Made by a program: the position numbers and the translations under genes. Shown piece after piece: positions 20,849 to 31,331 of a stretch of 64,000 bases of DNA; positions within the stretch are counted from its first letter, which is position 1; every line of letters begins with the position of its first letter. The notes below the pieces were generated by a model. That model made no database searches. It saw nothing but the letters and a program-made list of their open reading frames with translations, and had not been told where the DNA came from. The DNA is from Artemisia argyi. Taxonomy: Eukaryota; Streptophyta; Magnoliopsida; Asterales; Asteraceae. The DNA lies in the NCBI GenBank assembly GCA_030686995.1, contig CM060708.1, forward strand, positions 106,863,044 to 106,927,043, given 5' to 3'.

Positions 20849-22045
20849 GGTAAATGAAGATCTCTCTAATCTTAGAGTCACCAGGAGTCGTAGTTCCATA
20901 AGAAATCTTGTTCCACCCTACGCAGAACCTGAAAGGGAAATGCATGGGCTTCGGCAATCTCTTCCAACATCCGAACCATTTGGCGCAACCTTCAACTTTG
21001 ATGAAGCTCTTTCTGAGGAAGATTCTGATCATCACCTTACACCCCCTAGCCCCCAATCCAATCACGATATGGACATTCCAGAAATTCCTACCCTAAGTGC
21101 CTTAAGGATTACTCTTCCCCGAACCCTTACGGCTTTTCAAATGCTATTGTTTTTCCAAATGAACGCACCAATGGGGTCTTGCGTGCAAATGATGTTTGGC
21201 TTGTCCAAAGTGTATGCAAGTTTCACGGGTTGAAAACTGATGACCCAATCCAACATGTTAGGGATTTCTTGAAGATAGTGGACACCCTCGATACGGATGG
21301 GGCCACTAGAGACATGTCCTGATTACGGTTCTTTCCTTTTACCCTTCAAGAAAAAGCCAAAGATTAGTATGATAAACTTCCTTCTGAGTCCATTTTTACA
21401 TGGGAGCAACTCATCTCTAAATTTTATGAGAAATTCTTCCCAGCAGGAAGAACCTCAGCATTTAGGGACAAAATCCTCCGTTTCCGTAAAGGAAAATGCG
21501 AACCCATCTATAAATCTTGGGTTAGATTCAAGGATCTAATAAGACAAGTTCCCCATCATGGCATCGAGCTTTGGCTTCTTGTACAAATCTTCTATGACAA
21601 TATCTCCCAAAACGACCAGAACATAATCAATAATTCGATAAAAGGAAAAATAGCCAATCTAAGTGCTGAGGAGGGGTGGAACAGGATTGAGGAATATGCT
21701 CAAGATCAGGACGATACCTGGGATGAACCCAATTCAACTATGATTATATCCGAGATCGTACAAACACCCTCTCCTGAGAACCGGCTGAGAAAGCTTCACG
21801 AAAAGGTATCATACCTAGCAGGGTCGCGAGCAACTAAACGATTGTCAAACATATACTTGATTTGCGACCACTGTGGGGGCCCGCATGAAGTAGAAGAATG
21901 CGGAGAAGACACCACCACCGAACATGCGTGTTTGTCAAGCAATGACATCTTCGATGATCGTTCCCTTTTAACTTTTTACCAAAACAATGATTTTACCCAT
22001 TGGGGAAACCTTGTAAGAAGAAAGGAGGGGGGAAAAAGGTCCTGA
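20849..22045 (+). pseudogene. gag: Gypsy gag, frameshifted and with stops
   Basis: The frame opens MVNEDLSNLRVTRSRSS at 20849 and shifts near 21100 into the frame that carries the rest. The second part holds a retrotransposon gag core (WEQLISKFYEKFFPAGRTSA, then IYKSWVRFKDLIRQVPHHGI) and a zinc knuckle CDHCGGPHEVEEC (about 21863-21901, C-x2-C-x3-H-x4-C). At least two in-frame stops interrupt it. One TGA (about 21316) sits where Arg is expected, and one TAG (about 21367) where Trp is expected; both fit C-to-T or G-to-A change. It is not functional. Confidence 0.8.
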
Positions 22046-25000
22046 CTTCAAAATCAGGAGCACTTTTGAGGATGATCTTAGGCATTTCACTCATGAAAAA
22101 GGTTTATTGTTAAAAGGGCTCGACGACCTCATCACAGATGAACAAAATGACATAGAAAAAAGGTTCCTAGAACTTAATGCTGCCCTTGATGGCCACAACA
22201 AGCCCCACGTGAACCAAAAAGACCCCTTGCTCGGTATTACTACCTGAGCCGGAACAACAACTAAGGATCCTCCTTATCCGAGCCAACACCCCGTTGTTAT
22301 TGAGCCGGACGTTCTTCACGAAGAAGAAGGTAATGCGAGCGATGAGATTCCCGTGCAACCCCCTTAAATAACCTCTTCTCCACCTACTCCACCCAACCAA
22401 CCTGTGAAAGTCCCATATCCATCCCGCCTAAAGAATCAAAAGATTGAGAATGATAATAAAAGATTCTTGTCATACTTAAAGGATTCGGTAGTCACCATAC
22501 CCATCCTTGATGCATGCTACCATATGCCCAAATATAGTACATACTTCAAGAGACTACTCACCAACAGAAAAAGATTCGAGGGTCTTGTGACCCTAGGAAA
22601 AGAATGTTCGGTGGTAACCCAACGAGGACTACCAAAGAAGGTGGACGACCCGGGTAGTTTCACCTTGCCCTGTTCCATAGGATCTCTATCGGTAAAGAAT
22701 GCTCTAGCTGATTTAGGGGAAAGCATCAACCTCATGCCATATTCCATGTTCCTCAAATTAGGGTATTCAGGATTGAAACCAACCCGTATGAACATCCAAC
22801 TAGCTGATAGATCAGTCAAATACCCCTTAGGGATATGTGAGAACATGCTAGTTAAAGTAGGGATGTTCAAATTTCCGGTTGACTTCGTAATCTTGGAGAT
22901 GGAAGAAGATGACCTAGTGCCCATCATCTTAGGGAGACCATTCCTTGCCACTGCTCGTGCCGTCATTGATGTTCATGACGGCAAGTTAACCTTACGCGTA
23001 GGAGCCGATAGCTTAACCTTTGATAATAAGGATACAATGAACCTTTCTCTCGAAGCAGCTAACCGAATGTATTTCATCGGAGAGGTCGATGAATTAACCG
23101 ATGTCATCGACAACTGTGTTGATGAACAAGTCAAAGAAGGCTGGTTACGGGACGAAGCTTTCCTACCCATATTTGAGAAGGAAAAGACAGAGGGTGTTAG
23201 CGTAGTCTCCTTCTATTCTGAACGAGAAGTCGCTGAACCACTCGAGCTACATAAACTCGAAAACAAACTTAAACCCTCCATCATCGAGCCACCCAAGTTA
23301 GAACTTAAGGAACTCCCAAACCACCTAGAATACGCTTTCCTCCAGGGAGAAGATCAACTCCCAGTAATCATAAACTCTTCCCTTGAAGGTGGACAAAAAG
23401 ATATACTCCTAGGAGTTTTAAAAAAATTTAAAGGGGTTAGTGCATGGAGTGTAGCCGACATTAAGGGAATCAACTCGACCTTTTGCATGCATAAAATCCT
23501 CATGGAAGAGGATTATAAACCAACCGTGCAACCCCAAAGGTGAGTAAATCCCAACATCAAGGAAGTTGTGAAAAAAGAAGTCATCAAACTCTTGGATGCA
23601 GGGCTAATCTACCCAATTTTAGATAGTCTGTGGGTTAGTTCTGTACAGGTTGTACCAAAGAAAGGAGGGATGACAGTGGTAAAAAATGACAACGACGAGT
23701 TAGTGCCCCAAAGGACAGTCACTGGTTGGCGTGTGTGCATCGATTATAGGAAGTTAAATGATGCAACCCGAAAGGATCACTTTCCTCTCCCATTCATAGA
23801 TCAAATGTTGGAAAGATTAGCAGGGCATGAGTACTACTGTTTCTTAGATGGGTTCTCAGGGTATTTCCAAATCCCCATAGCCGCTGAGGACCAGGAAAAG
23901 ACCACGTTTACATGCCCTTATGGGACATTCGCTTATAAGAGAATGCCTTTCGGGTTATGTAACGCTCCCGCCACTTTTCAGCGATGTATGACTGCAATCT
24001 TTCACGAGTTGATGGAAGACAGCATGGAAGTCTTCATGGATGATTTCTCGATCTTTGGAGACTCTTTTGATCGTTGTCTTGCTAACCTCGAAAAAATGCT
24101 CAAACGTTGTGAGGAGACCAACTTGGTTCTAAATTGGGAAAAATGCCATTTTATGGTAAACGAAGGGATTGTGTTTAGGCACAAAGTCTCAGGGAATGGA
24201 ATTGAGGTGGACCGAGCAAAAATTGAAGCTATATCTAAGCTACCTTATCCAACTACAGTCAAAGCAATATGTAGCTTCTTGGGTCACGCTGGTTTCTATA
24301 GGAGATTCATTAAAGACTTCTCTAAAATAGCTCGGCCAATGACTCAGTTGCTTGTAAAGGATGCTCCATTTGATTTCTCTCAATAATGCAAGGATGCATT
24401 CGATCGGTTGAAGCAGGAACTCACGCAAGGCCCGATCATGGTTAAACCTAATTGGAAATTGCCCTTCGAAATCATGTGCGATGCCAGCGACTATGCTGTT
24501 GGAGCAGTATTAGGCCAAAGGCTTAACAAACACTTCCAGCCAATATACTATGCTAGCAAAACTATGAATCCTGCTCAGGAAAACTACACCACCACTGAAA
24601 AGGAGCTATTGGCCGTAGTATTCGCTTTTGATACATTTCGCCAATACCTTGTCCTTTCAAAAACAATCGTTTTTACAGATCATTCGGCTCTTTGATACCT
24701 TTTTGCTAAGCAGGACGCTAAACCATGACTAATTCGTTGGATCTTGTTGTTGCAAGAGTTTGATGTAGAAATCCGTGATAAGAAGGGAGCAAAGAATCTA
24801 GTGAATCTGACAAGAGTGAGATTCGGGATTCATTTCCTAAAGAGCAGCTGATGTCAATAAATGACTCGGAACCATGGTACTCGGATTATGCTAACTACCT
24901 GGCCAGTAGAATTATTCCGGAATACATGAACAGACACGAAAGAAAAAGGTTCTTCGCTCAATTGAAATACTACTTTTGGGATGAACCTTTCTTGTTTCGT

Positions 25001-26166
25001 AGATGTCCTGATCAAGTGATCAGGCGTTATGTTTTTGAAAAAGAGGCAATAAAGATTGTAAAATAATGTCATTCAGGCCCATCTGGGGGGCATCATGGAA
25101 TGAACACTATTGCACGAAAAATTTTCAATGCAGGATTCTATTGGCCTACAATATTTCATGATGTCAAGAGAATGATACAGGCATGCAACGCATGTTAACG
25201 AGCTAGAAATATCTCCAGGAGGGGATGAAGCACCTCAGAATTATATACAAGTTTGTGAGGTTTTTGATGTTTGGGGAATAGATTTTATGGGCCCATTCAC
25301 ATCTTCAGGGGGAATGAATACATCTTAGTGGCCATTGATTAGGTTTCAAAATGGGTAGAGGCACAAGCCCTTAGGATCAATGATGCTAGGGTAGTTATTC
25401 ATTTCTTAAAAAAAAACTGTTTGCTAGGTTCGGCATTCCTAAAGCTCTCAATAGTGATAGGGGAACCCATTTCTGCAACGCACAAATGGAAAAGGTTATG
25501 AAAAGATATGGAGTCTCCTACCGATTCTCCACCGCTTATCATCCTCAAACCAACGGTCAAGTAGAAAACACCAATAGAGCGATAAAGAGAATATTAGAGA
25601 AAACGGTTAATCAAAACAGAAAGGATTGGTCGTTTAAACTTGATGAAGCTTTATGGGCATTCCGAACTACCTATAAAACACCTATTGGAACGACCCCGTT
25701 CCGCATGGTCTATGGCAAGGCATGTCACCTTCCAGTAGAGCTGGAACACAAGGCATATTGGGTACTTAAGGCTTGCAATTTGGATTATACGGTCGCAGGA
25801 ACAAATAGGTTCTTGCAACTCCAGGAGCTTGATGAATTGAGACTGGAAGCGTATGAATCCTCCATTAAATATAAAGAAAGGGCGAAAAGATGGCATGACC
25901 AACAGATTAAGAGACCTAAGGAGTTCTCAGAAGGAGACAAGGTTCTACTATATAATTCTCGTTTAAGGTTGTTTCCTGGGAAACTTAAATCTAGATAGTA
26001 TGGACCTTTCACCATGAAAAGCTCCTCTAAAACCGGAGCTATTGTGTTGATGGGCGATGAGAATAGGGAATTTACTATGAATATACAACGCGTTAAGCAT
26101 TATCAAGAAAATGGCAATGAAATGATCAATGAGGAGGACATAACCTTTGAGGACGAGGTCACGTAA
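22046..26166 (+). pseudogene. pol: Gypsy pol: protease, RT, RNase H, integrase (broken)
   Basis: The domain order PR-RT-RH-INT is of the Ty3/Gypsy type. Protease: ALADLGESINLMPYS with the catalytic Asp at 22710. RT: palm sequence RVCIDYRKLNDATRKDHFPLP, then FMDDF (about 24032-24046). RNase H: CDASDYAVGAVLGQ, then TEKELLAVVFAFD. Integrase: HHCC zinc region (about 25070-25200), first catalytic Asp near 25281, core ending [14 protein letters not shown] with Glu at 25564. The frame changes near 24700-24850 and again before 25486. In-frame stops lie at 23541, 24384, 24693, about 24727, about 25195 and 25996. The last frame closes at 26166. No chromodomain was seen. Confidence 0.85.
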
Positions 26167-28605
26167 TTGCCCGTGACTTTGAGTCTAGCTACAAGACTCG
26201 TAAATAGAGAAAAACGCTTCTTGGGAGGCAACCTAAGCTTTATTTGTTTGTTTGTTTGATTTTATTTGTTTCCGTATGCATGTTTTATTTTTATTGTTTG
26301 TAGCTCATGTTTCAAAATAAATTGTGAAAATGCTTTATTTTGTTTTTAACTTCGTCTTGATTACATATAAAGGTATTTTGCAAAAGATAAGTGTAAGGGA
26401 AATCTAAATTTGTTTCTAAGAACGAGATTGAACATGAATCACAACAATATTAAACGAATGTGCATATTAGTATTGTTTGAGTCAAATGCTTGTATCGAGT
26501 CATAATGATGTTTTGCAGGATTTCTAGGAATTAAGGCGTGAGTTTTTCCAGAATTTTCCGGAAACTTAACATGAAATTTCTGCAGGTCACTTCTGATGAC
26601 GTCAGGATTATACCTGACAGCGTCAAGTGTAAAATTCTGGAAATTTTGCAAGTTTTGTTTTTCTGCCGGAGTCATAGAGTTTTTTTTTTTTTAAATCTTT
26701 AGTTTCATAAATCCAAGAAATCTGCAAATATTCATTCCACAAGCATTATATGTTAATTTTCTTTCTAGGATTTTATTATATATAGAGTTTGCCGCCAATT
26801 TTATGCGAGGTTTGCCATGATTGTTTTCTCAGGTTCAACAGGTTATATTGGACAAGAAGATGATTTATATTTCTGGAGGGAAGTTTTCAATGTTCATTTT
26901 CTTGGAGGAGGATCTAACCATGTTATCACATTATCCACACCGAACGAATCAGGGGAGTATTTGTTTCATACTTTTACCTTCTTTAATTTTACATCCTTTT
27001 CATTGAACATTGGGGACAATGTTCAGCCTAAGTGTAAGGGGAGGGTAAATGATGATACCTTAGAGAATGCAATTGCACTTGATATTTGTTTGTTCAATAG
27101 TAGGTGTGTAATAAAACTAAGAGAAACACTTGTTAGGGTAATTTTAGCGCCAAATTTAATTTTTTTTACAACATATAGGAGTGAAGCTTTAGCCTTAATA
27201 AGCATCTCATGGATAGGAGTTGTATGACTAGCACGAAAAACCGTACCACTCAAAATTTTCCACCCCAAATATGTGAGGTTCGCCCCTAGATTTGTTAGGA
27301 AAAGATGTTTGTGAGTGTACCGGTAGTACTTAGATTCTAGAACATGTGATAGTGATGCATCCCGAGACCGCTAGTGAGACTACATTCGTGTAGTTAGGAT
27401 TTGCTACATGATAAGAGGCATTAGGATCACCCTTGTGTTAAACCCGTATCATAATTACTTGACCAATGAAGTCATAATGACTTGACTAATAAAGTCAATT
27501 AATTTTCCCACACCTTTGTGATGTACTCATTTTTAGTACACGATACCCCTAGTACACCCTTCCGAGCCTATCTTTTTCGTTTCTAACTTTAAGCATTTTA
27601 CTTAAAGGTAGAATTTGTTTACAATCCACCCCAAATGTACACCCAAATCACCTTAGCCTTCCGTGTATGCACTCATCTTTAGTGCATTATTGTTACATGT
27701 TTAAACCCTTAGTTAATTGTCTAATTGATTACATGGTTACTAAGTCGAGTCATATCTTGTACATTTTGTTTTGGGACGATTGGGACTCATGGGTAAAGTA
27801 CTATTGTTATGGAGTATTGGGGAAGACGTCAATTATTACTCCCATATGTGCGCTAATATTTAAAAAGTACTCCAAGTGTTTTGATTATCTTAATTCGAGT
27901 CATTATAATAGTTGATTGTAAAGTATGTAAAAGCTCAAGTGTAAGGGGAATGCAAATTCCCTACGATGTATTATTTTGGATGGTAGGGCAAGAGTGTATG
28001 AAAAAAATCGAAAAAATCAAGAAAAAGAAAAAAAATATAGAAAAAGAAAAAGAGAAAAAACATACGGACTACCATCCCATTTCATTTTATGTTTATTTTA
28101 TGTTTTTGTTAGTTTATGATTAGCTTAAGTCGAGTCGAGTCTTAGCTTAACAACGCCACATTGTACATGTAATTGACCAAGATGATTAACTTGCCACCAG
28201 TAAAGATTGCCTTTATCCATCAAAACCGTGTTTATCATATCCCTACACCTCACGTTACAACCCTTTAAAAGACCTCTTTGATAGTTTATCCTAGGTGCTT
28301 ACGCCAAGTGGTGGAGGTTTGATCCTTTCCCAAGCCTATGGCAATATATGTGCTATGACAGGTAGTGAGAGACATTTTCCATTTTCATTTGTGATATATA
28401 CTTTTATTACACCCGAGAGATGTGAGTATCTAAACACTATTTGTGAGGTGCTAGTGTATAATTTCCGTGCTTGTTTTGGTTATAGTGGAACAATCATTTA
28501 TTGTAATTACTTTTATATTAGTGTTAAATGACCCCTAGTTTGTATTTTGATTAGAATAAAAGCGCATTTTCTTGAGGACAAGCAAATCTCAAGTGTAAGG
28601 GTATT
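26167..28605 (+). other. 3' non-coding region with internal promoter-like site and polypurine-like motifs
   Basis: This is where Athila elements may carry an env-like ORF; none is recognisable. It holds two TGACG-type palindromes (26595-26605 and 26613-26625) and a TATA-like site (about 26773-26785). An anonymous 136-codon open frame (26817-27227) follows the TATA site. There are three polypurine-like motifs AAGTGTAAGGGG (27027-27045, 27934-27952 and the terminal 28588-28605). The frame has no known domain and its coding status is doubtful. Confidence 0.6.
28588..28605 (+). other. polypurine tract of the Athila/Tat-like Gypsy
   Basis: CTCAAGTGTAAGGGTATT directly precedes the 3' LTR at 28606. 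Confidence 0.7.
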
Positions 28606-30056
28606 TGATGAGGCGAAAAGTGTTACGCTTTTAGTGGGTCATTTAAGCCCTAAGTCGTGATTATTTGATCAAATATTGCCTCAAATTGTTCCTTTTGTCA
28701 TTTTAGGTACTTTGGAGAAGACTTCTGGAAAAGGAAGCATTTTGGACGTTTTTGGAGCGAAAAGTGAAGAAAACGGTAAAGTCTTCAAAATCAAGCTGGA
28801 AATAGTACCTGACGGCGTCACGCTTTGCATGTGACGGAGTCATGTGATGGCAAAGAGGTGGATATAAAGTTTACAAGAGACGCGCCAGAATGTTTTTGGG
28901 ACTTAAAGAGTGACGGCGTCATACTTTGGGACGCCTAGGCCGTCAAGAGCAATTTAACAAGTGACGGCCAAGAGAAGATTCATACGTGACAGCGTCAGAT
29001 CTGGAATTAGGAAATCTGAGAAGAGTATTGGCAGCTAGTTGACGGCGTCACAGGTATAACGTGACGCCGTCAGATGTGTAATCTCTATATATAGTTTTCT
29101 AATTTTCATTCATTAGAGAGAGAACTTTTGGAGGAACTTTACCACAAACCCTAGGTCGAATTTTCACCTTCTTGTAAGGGTTTCAAACCATTCTTTCATC
29201 CATGTTTGAATAAAGATAAGTCTTCCAATAATCATTCAATATGTCTATGTGTTGTTTGATTCTATCTTATGCTTGTCTTTACTTTAACATGCTAGGCTAG
29301 GTTTGTTTGTGTTTGCTTTGATGTAATGAAACCTAGCTATTGATTGTTGGTTGATTTTTTATTATTAGTTGTTGTGGATGAATGATTTCGATGTTAGGCT
29401 TAAGAAAACTGGCTAATCTCCAATTGGTAACTTACTTGAACGTCTTAAGAAACATGAATCAGATGTGTACTACGATTTTAATGGTTGTATTTAATGCATG
29501 AATGACTACTAAGGAAGCCATGTTAGGTGCTAGTTTTCGGCTCGACATAAGAAGAGGTAGAAGATTATAGAGTTGGTGAAGATCGTACACGGCCCCACGA
29601 ATGGTATTAAGGAATATAACCCGTCATCCACGCAATTGTAACAAACTAGTCAATTAATGAAAGATAGCTAGGGAGTAGTGAAATCTAAGTAAACACGTTT
29701 CTCTCATTATTGTTTTTCTTCATATTTACTTTCTAGTTATTTTATTTTTATTGCATTTGTAGTTATTTGGGTTAGTTGACTAGCAACTAATTCCGCCCAC
29801 TCTTCTAATACCTGTGATTTTTACTTGCTTTCCATAAACCATAAAAATACAAAAAGAATCATCCCTCACCTCTAGACCTAGTTTAATTAAGTTTTGATCC
29901 TAACGAACACTATTCCCCAAGTAGAACGATCTATTCCCCGGTACTTGCCACTATACTATACTACATCGGTCAGGTACACTGCCTGGTGGGGATTGCAAGC
30001 TTCTCGAGATCCCTCGAAAAGTAAAACCTTTTGCGTAGGCGCAATCCCACGCATCA
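28606..30056 (+). repeat. 3' LTR of the Athila/Tat-like Gypsy (1451 bp)
   Basis: It starts TGATGAGGCG and ends CGCATCA, followed by the target duplication CTTCT. The TGACG array lies at 28810-29072 with about eight sites, several of them perfect TGACGGCGTCA or TGACGCCGTCA. The TATA box is at 29083-29094. It preserves the site (around 29950) into which the Copia element inserted in the other LTR. Confidence 0.92.
28810..29072 (+). promoter_or_regulatory. TGACGNCGTCA palindrome array of the 3' LTR
   Basis: There are about eight full or half-sites in 263 bp, ending 11 bp before the TATA box. Better preserved than the 5' LTR copy. Confidence 0.65.
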
Positions 30057-30061
30057 CTTCT

Positions 30062-30638
30062 ATGCCGGATGCGTGAGAAGGCTGCAACGGGACCCATGCT
30101 TCAGTTCTTCCCAGATGAGCTGCTAGCAACGGAGGTAGATTAACCTCCGTATTTTCCCTTCGTTGGTTCCTTCCATTAGAACCTTCAGCCATTGTCCCTT
30201 CTCTCCTTGTGGGAGCCCTTTCAGGGACTCCTTCAAAACCAACTGGCCTTCTACCCATCCTTCGACCAATGGGAGATCCTACCCATAATGCTGAGTACGT
30301 AGCCCCTTGCACTGGAGGCCTAGGCTCCGTCTCAATTTCCTCATCATAATCATCGCTAGAGTATTTCAACTCCCTCCGCATCCATGTGTTTCGAGCCTAT
30401 CTCCTACGAGCACTTAATAGTGATTCAAACTCTGCGATTTAGCTTCAACAAAGGCCGGGTTAATGACTGGTTCTGGGTTAGCTGATGTCGAAGCGTGATG
30501 ATTGGGTGTTATTTTTGGGTGAGATCGCGTTGTGAACGTGGATGCCGTAATTGGGGGAAGGTTGTTAGGGTCAGTTACTGGTATTGGTGTTAAGGTCGAG
30601 AAACCCGGTAAGGGTGTAATTTCTCTCCCTTGATCCAT
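30062..30638 (-). pseudogene. gag: Gypsy gag, 5' part, split by the 9970-30056 element
   Basis: The ATG at 30638 follows a primer binding site by about 65 bases. The first frame (MDQGREITPLPGFS...) ends at 30414 because of a frameshift. The second frame has an internal TAG where Gln is plausible, then reads MRRELKYSSDDYDEEIE, an Arg-rich segment and NLPPLLAAHLGR, and runs into the target duplication at 30057-30061. It resumes at 9964 on the far side of the insertion. From memory this is a common Asteraceae Gypsy gag N-terminus. At least three lesions (frameshift, stop, insertion) make it dead. Confidence 0.75.
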
Positions 30639-30703
30639 GCTGGAAAAGTAGTGGGTATTATTGACTCGTTATAAGCTTGGAAATAATGAGACTAATTATA
30701 GCG

Positions 30704-30722
30704 GGTCCCACGGATGGCGCCA
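30704..30722 (-). other. primer binding site of the split minus-strand Gypsy
   Basis: The minus strand reads TGGCGCCATCCGTGGGACC, the TGGCGCC-type site of many plant Gypsy elements, one base from the LTR end ACAATCA. Confidence 0.8.
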
Positions 30723-30723
30723 C

Positions 30724-31331
30724 TGATTGTATAATAATTTGCACGACCAGGCTTATGATGGTGATCGAAGGGTATAAGGGGTGTTGTGGTTGTGCCAAGC
30801 TTGTGATTAACCTGAAATTAGAAATACGAAGACACTACGTTAAGTGATTGCGCAGGGGTTGGACCCTGCAAACCACCTCCGGCGTGTGAATAAGTATTTG
30901 GTATGAGAAGATTTTAATGAAACAGTAGTGAAGTGAAGTAATAAAGATTGCATACCATTGTTCTCAGCCCGTTCAAGCTATTTATAGGGGAAGAAATAAC
31001 CTTGGAGAGCGTTTGCACAAATTTTGGAGATCATGGGGGTGTCCTATGATTTGTGGTAACCGCTAAGGCTTAGTGTCCCACTCTTCCTATCTTGGCGGCA
31101 AAACCAGGGAGAAAGAGGGGATGTGGGTGAGACTTGGTCTTGCTAGAGCCCCGTCCTAATATCATTAGAGGACATACCCCGGAGGGCTTAGGCCTTCAAT
31201 TGGCGAATTCCCAACTGGTTATATCAAGGATGAATAGTTTTACGCCATTGAAGATTTAAGGAGGCTAACCAGAGCCTTCGATATGTATATTGCAAACATG
31301 CTCAAAGAGTTGTCCTTCGACCTGATCGGAG
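30724..31331 (-). repeat. 5' LTR of the split minus-strand Gypsy (outer boundary uncertain)
   Basis: The inner end ACAATCA at 30724 is secure because of the adjoining primer binding site. A strong TATA box CCCTATAAATAGC (about 30978-30990, minus) supports promoter function. The outer end was not identified: it may be near 31331-31345, or the LTR may be cut by the next element. Confidence 0.6.

Larger units (their letters stand above)
9970..30056 (+). mobile_element. Athila/Tat-like Ty3/Gypsy element with nested Copia insert
   Basis: The LTRs start TGATGAGGCGAAAAGTG (9970 and 28606) and end CGCAACA (20678) or CGCATCA (30056). Target duplication CTTCT is exact at 9965-9969 and 30057-30061. The order is LTR, primer binding site (TGGCGCCGATGCCGGGGA), gag, PR-RT-RNase H-INT, a long 3' non-coding region, polypurine tract, LTR. 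Without the 9275-bp Copia insert and its duplicated CTATA it is about 10.8 kb. The Athila/Tat assignment rests on the primer binding site, the FMDDF RT motif and the layout, and is inference. The element is coding-dead: gag and pol carry several stops and frameshifts. Confidence 0.9.

Noticed and set aside
26817..27227. Env-like gene in the Athila/Tat-like element
   Set aside because: The frame has no signal peptide, membrane anchor or env motif that I can see, so it was not called as env. The region is only listed as a possible internal promoter with an unknown ORF.
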